From Panaeolus papilionaceus (taxonomy: Eukaryota; Basidiomycota; Agaricomycetes; Agaricales): a DNA stretch of 64,000 nt. This document shows, piece by piece, positions 62,601-64,000 of the stretch. A model generated the notes under the pieces. It was given only the letters and a program-made list of their open reading frames with translations, was not told where the DNA came from and ran no database searches. The stretch covers positions 248,001 through 312,000 of the forward strand of contig JADNRZ010000002.1 of the NCBI GenBank assembly GCA_015501605.1, in the 5' to 3' direction. Both the position numbers and the translations under genes were made by a program. How positions within the stretch are numbered: position 1 is the first letter of the stretch; every line of letters begins with the position of its first letter.

Positions 62601-64000
62601 GGCTTTAAACTTGTCGGATGCACTCCCCACAGTCTCAAGGGGCTCCGCAGGAGCAAGTTAGCCATGGCCGCCGACCAGTGAGTGAAGAACTTGCAGCAAC
62701 ATCCCAAGGACGTATTATTCTTTATTATGTTTTCATGAACCCCCTGTGCTGGATCGACTTCGAATGATGACCGCAATTATGTTCTTTATCTATGACCCAC
62801 ATAGTGTATATCGGAGCGTTCACTAGTACTACAAATGTCGGTACTAATTAAACGTGTGATACACCCCATACCTGTAGTGATGCTTTTCCCAGACGTCGAC
62901 GTTCATATTATGAACTCTCAAAGGGCGCTACGACCCAATTAGGCACGCCTACTCCCAATTTTGTGTTGGCCAGCCTCATGTGCACGCGGTGCCGAAGCTG
63001 TTCGACCCATGGTGGTTTGTTCGGTTACCCCACTGCAAACATTCTTCATGATCCCAAGGCTCTCAATAACAGTCGAAATGAAAGCGGGGTTGTGGCGGAC
63101 AGCCCAAACAATCAGAACTATAATTGAAGTCAAAACGCTTATTTGTAATCCCAAATCTCACAGGGGTTTGCAAATAAGGCCTAGTGTCGACATTCGTGAC
63201 AGATGAGGGACTCTACATTCATGCCCAGCGGCTAATTGCGCTGCAGTTGACTGTCTCTACTCCTCTCTTCCTCTTCTCCATCAACGCCACACTCAATATG
63301 ATATTCATTTTATTCCAGTGATAAGAGGAGGGGGGCGCCATCGTGACACTTGGCATGAATGTTGCTGCTGCAAGCAATGGAAGTCCACTTAGTCAGGCGA
63401 TATCCAGAAATGTCTAGTATTTGAAAGCTTGAACATACATACATGGATACTTGAGTGGCATATCATGGATGATCTGACATCATTTGCCTATGGACCTCTT
63501 ATTTATTCAGTGGAGTGTATCCTCCCCCTTCTCAATGCGCTGCTCAAGATGACGGTAGAGCAATGACGACTCTGTTGCAACAGATTCCGAGAGTTTCACG
63601 AATAGTATCAATAGGCAATTAAACTTCTGAATCTGAAGGACCTAGTAATTACTGAACAGCACGTTGTTTCTAGCTCGGAAGTCGATATTTGATTTGATAA
63701 CGAGGTTGCTTCTCTTGCTCAGACGCGGTCATGCAGTGATTTGCTACAAAGTATACCTATGAGTACTCTGTAAGGACACGGAAAGGACTTCGCGTTCTGT
63801 GCCCGCTCCACCTCTTCAGCACATCGTCATTCGTTGTCATCGAACCCCGCACATGCGTACAGTTGACTTGATACTCGAAGATTTGATGGTGTGCTTATCT
63901 CGAACGTCTAAACATCTCGAAGCTCAGTAGCTCCCCTCGGAGGGCGTCTTACTGAATACACGAGGCTCCTCGGTGACGTTAAATTAGAGGATCCCTTAGA
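56640..64000. other. Long gene-poor stretch, 7.3 kb
   Basis: No confident gene, tRNA or intact transposon found on either strand. Open frames are all under 130 codons, many start at non-ATG codons, and none shows a known domain, signal peptide plus splice structure, or reverse transcriptase/transposase motif. A short hairpin (ACAAGCTTCGCTTGT) occurs at about 60366-60380. The composition and lack of genes suggest decayed repeats. Confidence 0.4.

Overview
The window reads as nuclear DNA of a filamentous fungus, most likely a mushroom-forming basidiomycete (Agaricomycetes). The evidence is: genes split by many short (about 46-130 nt) GT-AG introns with donors such as GTGCGT, GTAAGT and GTGAGT; families typical of mushrooms (glycine-rich-domain proteins, Zn2Cys6 regulators with a long low-complexity tail, F-box-like proteins, DUF2235 hydrolases); and intron-containing nuclear tRNA genes. 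There are no bacterial operons, ribosome binding sites or CRISPR arrays. Gene models were assembled by hand from splice signals and family resemblance. They are predictions; no database search was run.

Layout. 1-3.7 kb: nearly empty, with one possible 75-residue gene. 3.7-8.8 kb (+): a 2-oxoglutarate/Fe(II) oxygenase and a glycine-rich-domain (DUF1399/GRDP-like) protein. 9.4-12.5 kb (+): two unrecognised proteins flanking a tRNA-Ala(CGC). 12.8-22.7 kb (mostly -): F-box-like protein, nucleotidyltransferase-fold protein, MDR-family oxidoreductase, PLP-dependent aminotransferase with a 15-nt micro-exon, RWD/DUF1115 protein, then tRNA-Ala(AGC). 23-28.3 kb: sparse, but with a small secreted protein resembling nematode fatty-acid/retinol-binding (FAR) proteins. 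28.3-36.3 kb (-): GH28 pectinase, DUF2235 alpha/beta hydrolase and O-methyltransferase. 36.9-41.1 kb (+): a Zn2Cys6 regulator preceded by an overlapping upstream ORF. 41.9-44.7 kb (-): M17 leucyl aminopeptidase. 44.7-50.7 kb: no confident gene, one Tc1/mariner-pogo-like MITE. 50.7-51.3 kb (-): bZIP regulator. 53.9-54.4 kb (+): cytochrome c oxidase subunit Va (yeast Cox6). 55-56.6 kb: two decayed tandem copies of an unknown gene. 56.6-64 kb: no confident gene.

Most genes are independent housekeeping or accessory loci. Nothing links them into a clear pathway. The oxygenase, MDR reductase, aminotransferase and O-methyltransferase are types that also occur in secondary-metabolite clusters, but they are dispersed, lack a core synthase, and look like ordinary scattered genes. 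The most unusual items are the FAR-like secreted protein, the two micro-exons (10 and 15 nt), the methyltransferase with Asn at the usual catalytic His position, the MITE, and the tandem decayed gene pair.
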